Source: Luscinia megarhynchos (taxonomy: Eukaryota > Chordata > Aves > Passeriformes > Turdidae). Taken from it: DNA of 64,000 nt. Within the stretch, counting starts at the first letter, position 1. Each line of letters begins with the position of its first letter. The position numbers and the translations under genes are program-made. This document shows, one piece after another, positions 37,449-48,320 of the stretch. The notes under the pieces are model-generated. The model was not told the origin of the DNA and did no database searches. It was given only the letters and a program-made list of their open reading frames with translations. The stretch is from the NCBI GenBank assembly GCA_034336665.1, contig JAPFBE010000002.1, forward strand, positions 75,829,405 through 75,893,404. The letters run 5' to 3'.

Positions 37449-39045
37449 ATCATAGAATCATAAAATGGTTTGCATTGAAAGGGACCTAAAAGAACATGCA
37501 GCTCCAGTCCCCCTGACCTAGACAGGGACACTTTCCACTAGACCAGGTTGCTCAGAGACCTTTCCAGCCTGGCCTTGAACACCTCCAGGGATGGGAACAC
37601 ACCACGTCTCTGGGCAACCTGTTCCAGTGTCTAACCTCCCCCACAGTAAAGAATTTAATCTTAATATCTAAACTAAACCTACCCTCTGTGAGACTAAAGC
37701 CATAACCCATTGTCATTGTAAAAAGCCCCTCTTCATCTTCCTGTTAGGTACTGGAAGACTGCTAGAAGGTCTCTTAGAGTCTTTTCTTCTCCAGGCTGAA
37801 CAGTCACGATTCTCTTAGCCCTTCCTCATAGGAGAGGTTCTCCAGCCCTCTCAGCATCTTTGTAGCTAATTCTCTGGACTTGCTACAAGAAATCCATGGG
37901 GAGCCCCAGAGCTGGACACAATATTCTAGGTGGAGTCACACAAGATCTGAGTAGAGGGAAAGAATCACTTCCCTCAGATTGTTGGTCAGGTTTCTTTTGG
38001 TGCAGCCCAGGATACATTTGATGTTCTGGGCTGCAAGAACACATTTACAGGTCATGTTGGTTTCTATACCCCCAATCCATTCTGTCAGGACTGCTCTCAA
38101 TCTATTCCCCATCCATCTTTTATTTGTACTTCAAATTACCCTGACCCAGGTGCAGCACCTTGCACTCTGCCCTGCTGAGCTGAGGTTTGCACAGTCCCAC
38201 CTTTCAAGGCCATTAAGATCCTTGAGGATGGCTTCTCTTCCCTCCAGAGTGCTGTCTGCACCACACAGCTCCGTGCTGTCAGCAAACTTGCTGAGGGTGA
38301 GCTCAATCCTACTGTCCATGTGGATGGCAAAGATATTAACAAGTGCCAGTCCCAGTACCAAGCCCTGCGGAATGCCATTTGTCCCAGATCTCTATTTGGA
38401 TATCAGGCTGTTGACTGCAACTCTGAGTGTGACCATCCAGCCAGTTCCTTATCCACTGAGTGGTCTCTCATCAAATCTGTGTCTCTCTCCAGTTTAGAGC
38501 AAGGATGTCATGTGGAACATTGTCACCCAGCTTTGGAATGAAGATGTTAGTTGTTCTTTTTTTCATAGGCCAATCCTGCAATCTCCCTGTAGAAGGAAGC
38601 CACTAAATTTTTCAGTTACAATTTACCCTGAGTGAAGCCAGATGGCTGCTATCAGTCACCTCCTTATTTTCCATGTGTCATAACAGAGTTTCCAGAAGAA
38701 TCCACTCCATGCTCTCAACAGAACCAGAAGTGAACAGGTCTGCAGTTACCTTGCAGGGCTTATATTTCCCTTTTTCCCATCAGAAGGAATTTCACTGGAT
38801 TCCCATGAGTTTTCAAATATGATGCACAGTGGCATATACACTTCTTTTGCCAGTTTCCTTGGGACCTGCAAATTCATTTTATTGAGTCTCATGCATAGTC
38901 TTGTGCAACTTCAGGTTCCTTAGATGTTTGTGAACCAGATTTTCTCCTGTGATGGGTCTTCATTGCCCCATCTCTGCCTTTGTCTTCATGACTTGGGCAG
39001 TTTTACTGGAGCACTTGTCAGTGAAGACTGAGGCAAAAATTAATT
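37449..39045 (-). mobile_element. CR1 LINE, 1.6 kb 3' part with partial reverse transcriptase, minus strand
   Basis: This is the longest single CR1 in the window. The plus strand opens with the terminal repeat 'atcatagaatcataaaatgg' at 37451, continues through the 3' UTR (landmarks 'ccactagaccaggttgctcagagacc' near 37536 and 'gggcaacctgttccagtg' near 37612), then into reverse-complemented RT coding sequence, ending near 'cagtgaagactgaggcaaaaa' at about 39040. The minus frame 38131-38361 keeps the RT palm segment NIFAIHMDSRIELTLSKFAD. The catalytic 'FADD' is changed to FADS (codons at 38275-38286), which destroys one of the two metal-binding aspartates. Several indels break the frame, so the element is dead. 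The 5' part (endonuclease, fingers) is absent. Confidence 0.92.
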
Positions 39046-41543
39046 TGAGAATCCAGAATCAAATTACCTTCAGAAGATGTTTGATTATTCTATTTGAGAA
39101 GTTTTATTAAATCATTGTTTAACGATGTTTTCTTAAATAATAAATGAGTGTACTTGATAACAAGTAGGACAATTTCATTATCATAATCACTTCTTAGTAA
39201 AGGTGATGCTGTCATGGTAATATGTACTTGCTCCTCATCGTTTAGACATTCAAAGAAGGTACTGCCATTCAAGACTGTAGCAGTCCCATTTAGTGAGAAA
39301 CTGTTGAGGATAAGGAGGTAAGTTAATTATTTAATTAATTTTTAAATACTCTGCTTAAATAACATTCTTCCTGAAGCCTATGAGAGCTTTCTAACCTTTA
39401 TTACTTCTATCAAAACTCTTAAATCCCTGATGAAGTCAAATTATGCCTGTAATGATGTACTTAGCAACCTTAATATATTGCTGTATGAGATGTGTGGTCT
39501 TTCCCAAAACAGTATTGTATTTTGCCTTTGATATAGTTATGTGTGCTAGCTGCAATTTGTCAACAGTACTTTCTGCATTGTGGCTTTGTGCAGTACTAAT
39601 TTCCATAGTTGTGTGATAAAAACTTATTCATTATTTAATTTATACTCCCAGATTAGTAGATGAAGAAAAAAATTAAAGTCTAATTTCTAAGTTATAGCAA
39701 AAAGAATTTGTTGTGAAATACTCTTGAGTATATTCTTTCCATGTTTTTTCTTGGTAGTGGGTTCAGATGTATGCTGTAGTGGCAGGATAGTATTGCAATG
39801 GCTTTGTGTGCCTAGCTTTCATCTCATTAGGTTAAATACTAGCACCAAAAAAAGCATTACTGGCATAGGATAACCTTGGAAGCAAAATCATACAAACTGA
39901 AGTTTGCAAGGTCTGGGTTGTTAATTGTAATCCCTGGTGCTTTGCTTTTGGTATTTTATAAGGCTGTAGGGGAAGTTATCTTGAGCTTATTGATCCAAGT
40001 TGCAACAAATATGTAAAGCAAACTTTTTCCAAATTGCTATTTTAATCATGCCTCCTTACACTATTTCTTCAATCTTCCTATGTCTGTGATCAGGAAAATT
40101 AAGGAATATTTCCCTTGAATAGCACTGGACTAAGGCATTAAAAAAATGGCAACTCAACTTCTGTGTATGGGAACCATTTTTCTATTTTCTCCAGGTTCCT
40201 TCTTCAGGTACAGAACATATGTTCAATAGTGAAGGAATTCCATTTCAGTTCTAGTAAATTCAATGATACAAAGATAGCAAAATATTTTAAAAGATGTTAT
40301 AGTATATAAACAATTTATATTAGATCTGAAGCAGCAAGGTAAATTAAACTGGCATTTTCTTGCCATATATTCTTATGGTATCTAATTCTATAGTTATACT
40401 GAATATTGTCCAGTTTCTTCAACAGCCTTGGTGAAATTAACCGCATTACTTGAAGAATAAGGCATCACAGATATGACTGAGAATAAGAATGAAAGTGTCT
40501 CAGGGAAACCTAGATTGGAAACATAAGTTTGAGCTCAGTGGGCCTTAGAGAGAAATGCAACGTGGATGATTGTGAGTCATCTTCACTGTCGAAACCATTG
40601 CAGGAATTATACATGTATGCAAAACATGCCATAATCAGTAAGCCAGGTAACTGAAACCTACATGGTGTAGGGGATAGTGGCTGTTGGACATCAGTATGTC
40701 ACACTGCTGCAGGCTCACCAAGGCAAGCACTGTGTATCATGGCAGAGCTGATTATTGGCTGGCTGGAAACACCCAATAGCCCATCTTACCATTCAAAACA
40801 GCATCCCAGGTCTTGAAAAACAAGGTCTGTGGTGGTATGGCACCTCAGAAAGGGTCAGATCAACCAACATAACTCATTTCTGAAAGGAGATTCAAGAAGG
40901 TTTGGGAAAGCAGATGTTTTGGTTGAGTTTATCACAAGTTACTGGTGTCAGGAAAGAGATGACTGGAGAACGAGGAATCTAAAAAAAACCCAAAGAATCT
41001 TGGAGTTTAATTAATGCCAGTCTGGAACCTTGAGCCTATCACACAGGGTACACTCAGATTCCTTTAGCACAGCAGGTAGTTGAGGCAGAGAGAGAGGTGT
41101 GGGAAGCATGCTCACTTATTTGCTGCTGGTGCTTTAGTCCTTGGTGTTGTTTGACTGATCTGAGATGTTGGGGGAGTGGTTTCAAGCCTTCTTTAACATC
41201 TCTTGAAGCAGAGGTTGAGGTTAAGAGTTTTTGCATTCAAACTGAAGGCAGCAGACACTAGGATACTGGACATTTTAAGATGCATATTTATTTTTCCTGC
41301 TTATGCTGATGGATAATCTAAGAATGTGGCATTGGGAACTCGAAAGATTCTGCTTCGAACCAAATGTGGGTATCTTGTGCTCTGATACAGTTGTCCTATC
41401 TCCAGGTTTGCAAAACAAACACTCCTGCACTTTTGTTTTGCATTTACTTTCTAAATAAACTTTGCTACTAAAATACAAGTTTTCTTTATCCCAACTTTCT
41501 CTTCTAATTCCATACATACATATATATATTCAGGAAAGGGAAT
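39046..41543. other. Unique DNA; possible unassigned old repeat around 40.6-41.2 kb
   Basis: 39046-40600 shows nothing recognisable. About 40640-41240 is less AT-rich and reads like degraded mobile-element or retroviral internal sequence, but I could not match it to a family or find a maintained frame. A TA/CA-rich run lies at about 41511-41530, just before the tandem array. Confidence 0.45.
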
Positions 41544-42240
41544 GAAATCTTGAACTCAGAGAAGAAAGTGAAACAAACGCTCTGGCAAGGAAGTATGATC
41601 AAATTAAATGTAATGGATAAAACCAGAAAACTTGCAAATGGCCTGACTACAACCAAATGTACTAAGATGAAATGAGGTGCAGTGAAAAGCAGCAAAACTT
41701 GCCAAAATTATTCCAACTGAAATCCCAAAATCAGGAATCTCCTGTAGGAGAAAATATTGAAGCTGATGAAATGCTAAAAAATAAAAGAATAGAAAAATCT
41801 CTAAACAAAGTGAAAACAAAAGTGACTGGGATGACATGAAGTGCAGGGAAATGGACCAAATCTCGCCCAATTGATCCTCATTGAAATCTTGAAATCAGAG
41901 AAGAAAGAGGAACAAACACACTGGCAAGGAGATATGTTAAATGCAATAGAAAAAAAACCCAGAAAATTTGCAAATGGACTGACTACAATCAAGTGTACTG
42001 AGATGAAATGAGGTACATTGAAAAGCACCAAAACGTACAAAATTATTCCCATGGAAAAACCCAAATCCAGAAAGAAATGCTAACAGAGACCGGAGAAGGA
42101 ATTGAAGAAATGAAATGTGATAAATAAAAGATAGAAAATTCTGAAACAAAGTGAAAACAATAAAAGCAACTGGAATGACATGAAGTGCTGGAAAATGGAG
42201 CAAAGCTTGCTCAATTGATCCTCATTGAAATTGCAAGATT
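41544..42240. repeat. Tandem array of four ~170 bp monomers in ABAB (two ~340 bp dimers)
   Basis: The 'gaaatcttgaa.tcagagaagaaag' block at 41544 recurs at 41883 (offset 339), and its start recurs at 42227. Inside each unit, a 'gatgaaatgaggt' block (41666, 42002) alternates with a related 'gatgacatgaagtgc' block (41830, 42174). Spacings between successive copies are 164, 172 and 172 bp. Monomers 1 and 3 share details such as 'cttgcaaatgg.ctgactacaa' (about 41629 and 41967), while 2 and 4 share 'acaaagtgaaaacaa' and 'tgatcctcattgaaat', so the order is A-B-A-B. Four minus-strand frames between 41504 and 42265 translate the same repeat and contain related peptide pieces; this reflects DNA repetition, not a protein family. 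I do not recognise the monomer. Confidence 0.9.
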
Positions 42241-45196
42241 TCTTTCCCTTTGCTGAAAGGTACATGCAAATATATACGTGTTTATGTTTTTGTTTCAGAG
42301 AATTGTAGGTAATTTTGAAGACATCCTTTTGGAGACAGCATAACTTCCTGTTTCAGAGAAGGACTCTCAGGGGATTTTGATATTAAAAAAGGCCTTTGAA
42401 TCCTTGAAAACTCCAAAGTGAAACAAAAATATGACTACATTACAGGGAAAAATAACCAAGCAAAAACTGAATAACAAAACACTTTTACTAGGGAGATGTG
42501 AAACCTTTTTACATAAATTCACATTAGTAATACCCTAAATATATATCTCTGCGCAGTAAATTATGTTTTCTGAGTACTGGGCCAAAGTTCTGAAGCAGAA
42601 CATAAAGATCTATAAAGAGAACAGTTAAGTTTAGCTGGAGATGTAAATTATATCTATTTCTGCAATAATATGGTATCTACTCTAACATTACTGGCCAGCT
42701 TGGCCAGATTTTTTACAGTCCATCTGCAAAGACACAGTGGGACTGGTGCTTCAGGGAAGTGACAGACTTGCTGCACATGCCTGAGTTGATGGCACTGCCT
42801 GTGGCATAATTGTATGACATAAGGACTTCCCTGGCTTGTTGCAGAAACTAGTGCACATTCCCACAGCACAAAAAACTCATGCAGCCTATTCCCAGCTACA
42901 TCTCTTCCTGAGGATAAATTGGAGAATGTGGTGAAGTAATTGTAAGCAGTAATAATGATCCCAAGAGTGTGAGCAGAGAGGAAGCCTTTTTCTTGTGAGA
43001 GTGACTTTCCATTAATATTTTTTAAAGTGTTTCTGGTTTTGGCTTTGTTGTGTGCTATTTACAGTAAATATTTGATGCTCAGAAATCCACAAAAAAGTTA
43101 TACAGAATTGGTCATATTATTAAATATGTCATTGGTACTATTTTTCTTATTTTGATTCACTTATAGTCAGAAATAATTGAAGAAAATACCAAAGCTTTTT
43201 TGACACTTCGGTGACAAAGAGAGAGATGAGAAGAAACTTTCTTTAGATAATGATTTTAATTCTGTTTCTCCAAACCAGTAAACGTAGACCATTAGTTTTC
43301 TTAGAAATTCTTAGACCAAATATATATTCAAATTTCATTTTCCTCTGACTCTCACATGTAGTTGACACATGCTCAATTGCATTTCTGGCTCCAGGTTTTG
43401 TTTTCAGATAATTTCCCATGCATGCTCAGTCTGATTCACAGTGTGGAGATTTCCTATTGGCACTAAGAGGGGAAGCATTTCAGCCTTTATTGTTTTTATG
43501 CTGGATGTTTGAAGAATAGTATATGAACTGTGACCACCTGCTAAATTTGTAAGCAGTGTCCTGACAGATCTTAAATTTACCTATCTTAGACAAATATCAA
43601 ACTAGATGAGTTTGGAATTGCTTTCTTCGTATTTTACTGCATCATTATTCTGTCAATAGATGTGAAATAGGAAGCAAAGCAAAACTAGCTACCTTGCTTA
43701 CATAACTTTAAATTAATTATGTTGATATTTAGTGCTTAATTCATAGGATAAGGAAGTTACTTCTGCATCTTCATAAGTTTTTTTTCTATAGTAAATCCTT
43801 TTCTATAGAAGTAAAAAGTAAAATATAGTTTTTTTAAAAATTATTTTTAAAAGTATGTATTTTGAATTTCTGAGGCAAAAATTGGTTAGCTGACTGTAGA
43901 TATGTTTAAAGAATAATTTATAATTAGGATGAATTTCCACCATGTTATTTTGAAACTATTTTTTAAACTGTCAATATAAAATATTTTTTGTATTTTTAAA
44001 TGAAATTATAAAATAAATTGGGAAATATAAAGAAAATTGACACTTTAAGAAGAAAATGTTTCAAATAAAGATTTGGCTTATGGTTTTATTTTGTTGTTGT
44101 TTTGAATTTTATCTGCATTTTAAAACATAAGGGGAAGAAATCAGAAATTATAAAAAGTTGTTATTCATTCAGTTCTAGTTTTTAAAATTCCTCATTGTCA
44201 ATAGATTAAAATGTCTTCATACTTAGAGGAAGATGCTCTAGGGGAAGGTTCTTTTGAAAGCATCATTGGAAACAGAACCTTCAATTTCAGAGAAAACATT
44301 GAGAATTGCTGGCTGAAATTATTTGTTAATTGAACATTATTGTTGATAATAGATCAAATGGAATAAGGGAATGATGAGATCAGTTACTCACCACCAGCTT
44401 ATTCCTCTTACATCGCAGCAGTGTGAGAACATTGACAGCACCGACATTTCTGATTTCTGGAATCATGAATATATGATGAGGTGCTGTCTCACTGAATTGT
44501 CACTACAAAGAATGCTGTTAGAAACAAAGATTTTAAGAGCAGTTGTCTATGTTATGCTTCAATGTTAAAACTGCTTGTAAAGTTTAAGTTTAAAAGGATT
44601 ATGCATAGGAGAATCTGGGCATCAAAAGTATCTGACAAGTCTAACAAAGATAAATGGAGATTGCTATCCTTGCCAGTGCTGAGCTTTTCTAAAAAGTTCT
44701 GATAGCTATAGGATTGGATAACATTTCTAGAGTGGAGTTAATCAGTACATTTGCCTCTCAGAAATTTCTGGATACAATTTACTTTTTTTTATTATGGCCA
44801 ACTATGTAAGAGCAGATGCAACCCATTCAGTACAGTAATGAACTAAAAACCCAGAACCTCACACTATGAGGATTTTAGGGCAATGTGGACTAGTTCTGTT
44901 AGGTCTGATTAGCAGTTTAATTTCATCTAAAAGGGTGAAAGTTTACTTCTTCAAGACTACTCTACTATGCAAACTGAATTGTGGTACATGGGGAAAATCT
45001 TCAGGAGAATATCTTCAACAGCACATTCCCCACCTGCATGAAATCTGGTAGAGGAGACACACCTATGAGTATCATTCAAGGAAGAACCAAAAGAATTCAA
45101 TAGAAGAGAAGTTAGAATATTTTGCTACCCTGTTTTTGAACATTTGCTGTCTCTGCGTCTTAGTGCATAGTTGTTTATTTGCTATTTAAACAGAAA
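42241..45196. other. Unique AT-rich DNA, no gene seen
   Basis: No mobile element was recognised. A somewhat GC-richer patch at about 42680-42900 carries a minus frame of 71 codons without motifs. 43750-44200 is extremely AT-rich. Confidence 0.5.
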
Positions 45197-45428
45197 TAAT
45201 AGAACCACAGAATCATAGAATCACAGAACCATAGAATCATACAATCATAGAATCATAGAATAGTTTGGGTTAGAAGAGACCTTGAAAGATCATCTAGTTG
45301 CATCCACCTGGGCATGGGCAGGGACATCTCTCCCTAAGCAGGTTTTCAAATCCATCCCAATTCAATACACTGAATACAAGCTTTCATGCCAGCTCCCTTT
45401 AGGTATTGGAAGGCTGCTAAGTGGTAGT
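45197..45428 (-). mobile_element. CR1 LINE 3' end, minus strand
   Basis: The plus strand opens with at least five tandem 'atagaatca'-type octamer/nonamer units (45205-45260), then 'agtttgggttagaagagaccttgaaagatcatctagtt' (45262-45299), then 'gggcatgggcagggaca'. This is the reverse complement of the CR1 3' terminus. An internal deletion follows, after which 'ctccctttaggtattggaaggctgct' (45392-45417) matches a more upstream part of the 3' UTR. The element ends near 45428, 5'-truncated and close to an oppositely oriented CR1. Confidence 0.88.
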
Positions 45429-45469
45429 TATTACCTCCCTTTGATTACTTTGTTGCTGATAAATTCTAG

Positions 45470-46931
45470 TAATAGTGCTCACAAAGCCACTTTCAACCAT
45501 TTCTCAGTAATCCTGGTTAACTGTGAAGGTCCCAGTTGTCTGGGAATTAGCAAATGTGACACTCATCTACAAGAGCTGGAGGAGGACCCAAGGAACTATG
45601 GGCCTGTTAGCCTGACTCCATGCCATGGAAGGTCATGGAGCAAATAATCATGAAAAATGTGCGGGAGAACCAGAGGATCAAATCCACCCAACATGGGTTT
45701 AAGAAAGGCAGGTCCTGCTTGACCAACCTGATTCTTTTTCATGGCAAGGTGACCCAACCAGTGGGTGAGGGAAAGGCTGTGGGTGTTGTCAGCCTGGACA
45801 TTAGTAAAGCCTTTGACAATATTTCCCAGAGTATCTTCAGGAGAAAATGGGCTGCTCATGGCTTGAACAGGTGTACTGTTCCCTGGATTAAAAACTTGGT
45901 TGAAGATCCATGCCCAGGGATTGGTGGTGAATGGAGTTACATTCAACTGGAACCTGTTCATGAGTATTATTCCACAGGGCTCAGGGCTGGGGCCCAGTTG
46001 TGTTTAACACTTTTATTTATTCTCTGGACAAAGGGATCTAGAGCACCCTCCGCCAGTTTGTGTATGACACCAGGTTGGGTGGGAGCGTTGAACAGCTGGA
46101 AGGTAGAAAGGGCTCTGCAGAGGGATCTGGAAAGGCTGGATTGATGGGCTGAGGCCAATAGTATGAGTTTCAACAAGACTATGAACCAGGTCCTGCACTT
46201 TGGTCACAAGACTCCCACGCAGCATTACAGGCTGGGGGCAGAGTGGCTGGAAAGCAGCTGGGTGTGCTGGTCAGCAGCAGCTGGACATGAGCCAGCATGT
46301 GCAAGGTGGGCAAGGCAGCCAATGACATGCTGGTCTGGAGCAGAAAACTGTGCCCAGCAGTACCAGAGCAGTGATTGCCCCTCTGCACCCAGCACTGGTG
46401 AGGCAGCACCTTGAATCCTGCATTGAGTTCTGGGACTGTCAATTCAAGAAGGACATTGAGGTGCTGCAGCATTGCCCAGAGAAGGGCAATGGAGCTGGTA
46501 AAGCATCTGGAGTACAGAGTTCTGTGAAGAGTCACTGCGAGAGCTGGAGGAGTTTAGACTGGACAAAAAGATGCTCAGAGGGAACCTTATCACTCTCACC
46601 AACTACCCAACATGGGAATGGAGTGAGATGATGGTCATCTCTTCTGCCATGTATCAAATGAAGGGATGAGAGAAAATGGCCTCAGGTTGTTCCAGAGCAG
46701 GTTTAGATTGGATATTAGAAGAAATTTTTTTCATCAGAACAGTGCTAAAGCATTGTAATCAACTGCCCATATAAATGGTGTAGCCAGCATCCCTAAAGGT
46801 ATTCAAATGATATGTACAGATGTGGCTTTTAAGGGACATGGTTTAATGGTGGACTTGGCAGTGTTAGATCCGATGGTTGGGCCTGATGATCTTAAGGGTC
46901 CTTTACAAACTAAATGATTTTATGATTCTAT
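45470..46931 (+). mobile_element. CR1 LINE, 1.46 kb RT C-terminal half plus 3' UTR, plus strand
   Basis: DNA near 45480-45650 matches the RT fingers region (text equivalent to a W..A.V.PI.K block). The frame 45620-46144 then reads QHGFKKGRSCLTNL (RT motif before the palm) and VVSLDISKAFDNIS, the palm A motif with the first catalytic aspartate. The later palm C motif is degraded: the expected FADD stretch reads as a VYDT-like remnant near 46060. The 3' UTR follows, with 'ggttgttccagagcaggtttagattggatat' (46684-46714) and the closing 'gggcctgatgatcttaagggtcc' near 46880, ending in 'atgattctat' at 46931. The frame is broken by several indels and no endonuclease is present, so it is inactive. Confidence 0.92.
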
Positions 46932-48240
46932 ATAAACAGACACATTTCTGTGATATACATCATCCTTGGTTTGGACAGGTCCTCTTTGGTGTTTTTGATA
47001 ATATCTGTCTTTCACAAAAACTTTCCTATGATCTTTCAGCAATGAACTTCTTTTTAAACAGAAGAGGCAATCAAAAATATTTGCTTTTGAGACCCTGCAC
47101 AGAGGTTGTTTATCAGAAACTGCTTCAAAGTGAACTTCATTATCATACTATTCTAATTTCACCATCCTTAATTGCCACATGATTACATGTTTAATGCATA
47201 AAATATCAGTCATTGACAAAGAGCACAATTTGTCTGTGTTTTTCAAAATTAAAATACATCAAGACACAGCAGAGACAACTGCATTAAAATATTCGACTTC
47301 ATTCAAAATAACCCATGCAAGTGGTGGCACAAAAAAAGATCTATTAGTTTATTAGATAGGGGAGCAGAGAATTTACCTTTGTTATATTTATAGTTTTATT
47401 TGTTGATTTCTGGTAACATGTACAAGGAAGCTCTTTTGGAGCTCTGGGAATGCTTCTGTCAAAAGTGCACAGTATCCAGTTATCAATCATTACTGAGAAC
47501 TATAAAATTCTTTAAATTTCCTACTCATAGTATCTGAGAGTGAAAGATGAAAACTCTAATAATAGTATGAGTTTAGACCCTCTTAGTATTTTTTTCTTCT
47601 TTTATAGCTTATTTTTAAGATTAAATATGTCACATAAGTTATATTTTAATTTTTTATATTTTCAGTTGTAGTCTCAGACTTAATCCACCTATTTTAACTG
47701 TGGAAGTAAAGTAGCTTTTAGTTACACTGTGTACTGTTTAAACTCAGTTCAAAATCTGAAATTGCAATCATAACTTTACTTCCTCACAATATTAAAATCC
47801 TGTTTTAAATTACTGCATTCAGACCTCTAAAATACATCATCCAGTCCAAGGTGTATCCTCAATCATGAGCTACTACAGGCTTTTCCTGCTGTGAATTTGT
47901 TCTGTTTTCCTGCCAAGCGCATTAACAAGACAACACCTAGTTCTCAACCTCATCAGTACTCACCTGACACCTCACAAATCCTCAGATGCCAGTTCAGGCA
48001 CTGAAAACCACTCTCTGTGGAGTTTTAACCTAAACTGAAAATTAGTAGCAATGTGCCTACCTGTGGCTAATCAAATGACATGAAAAATTAATTTTTATTG
48101 AGTGCTAAAAAAGGCTGGCTGAAAGGTTTTGCTAGTTCTTCATTCCCCAGGTAAGTTTGAACTTGTGAACCTTTGTGATTTAGAATATAGTTCCATGCAC
48201 CTTTGCAGCAAGGGTTAGAGACCCTTCCCCTGCTTTCGTC
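46932..48240. other. Unique AT-rich DNA, no gene seen
   Basis: No recognised feature. A plus frame at 46877-47182 begins inside the CR1 tail and has no domain. Confidence 0.55.
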
Positions 48241-48320
48241 TCATGTCTCCCTCTTTCCCCTTTCCCCCCTTTCTCTTTTTTCTTCCTCTTTTTTCTTCCT
48301 CTTTTTTTTTCTCCCCCCAG
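48241..48320. repeat. Polypyrimidine tract (C/T-rich on plus strand)
   Basis: About 75 bases are almost all C and T, with a tandem TCTTCCTCTTTTT-like unit repeated twice near 48278-48310, closing in 'ctccccccag'. It resembles a splice acceptor, but no credible exon follows. Confidence 0.8.

Noticed and set aside
37979..38497. 172-codon plus-strand ORF
   Set aside because: It is the antisense shadow of the minus-strand CR1 reverse-transcriptase region.
40640..41240. Possible retroviral internal or DNA-transposon remnant
   Set aside because: No maintained frame, motif or terminal repeat could be identified. It is noted only as unassigned DNA.
41504..42265. Four related minus-strand ORFs that look like a small gene family
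   Set aside because: Their similarity comes from the underlying ~170 bp tandem monomers. Frames shift between copies, and the peptides are hydrophobic translations of A-rich DNA.
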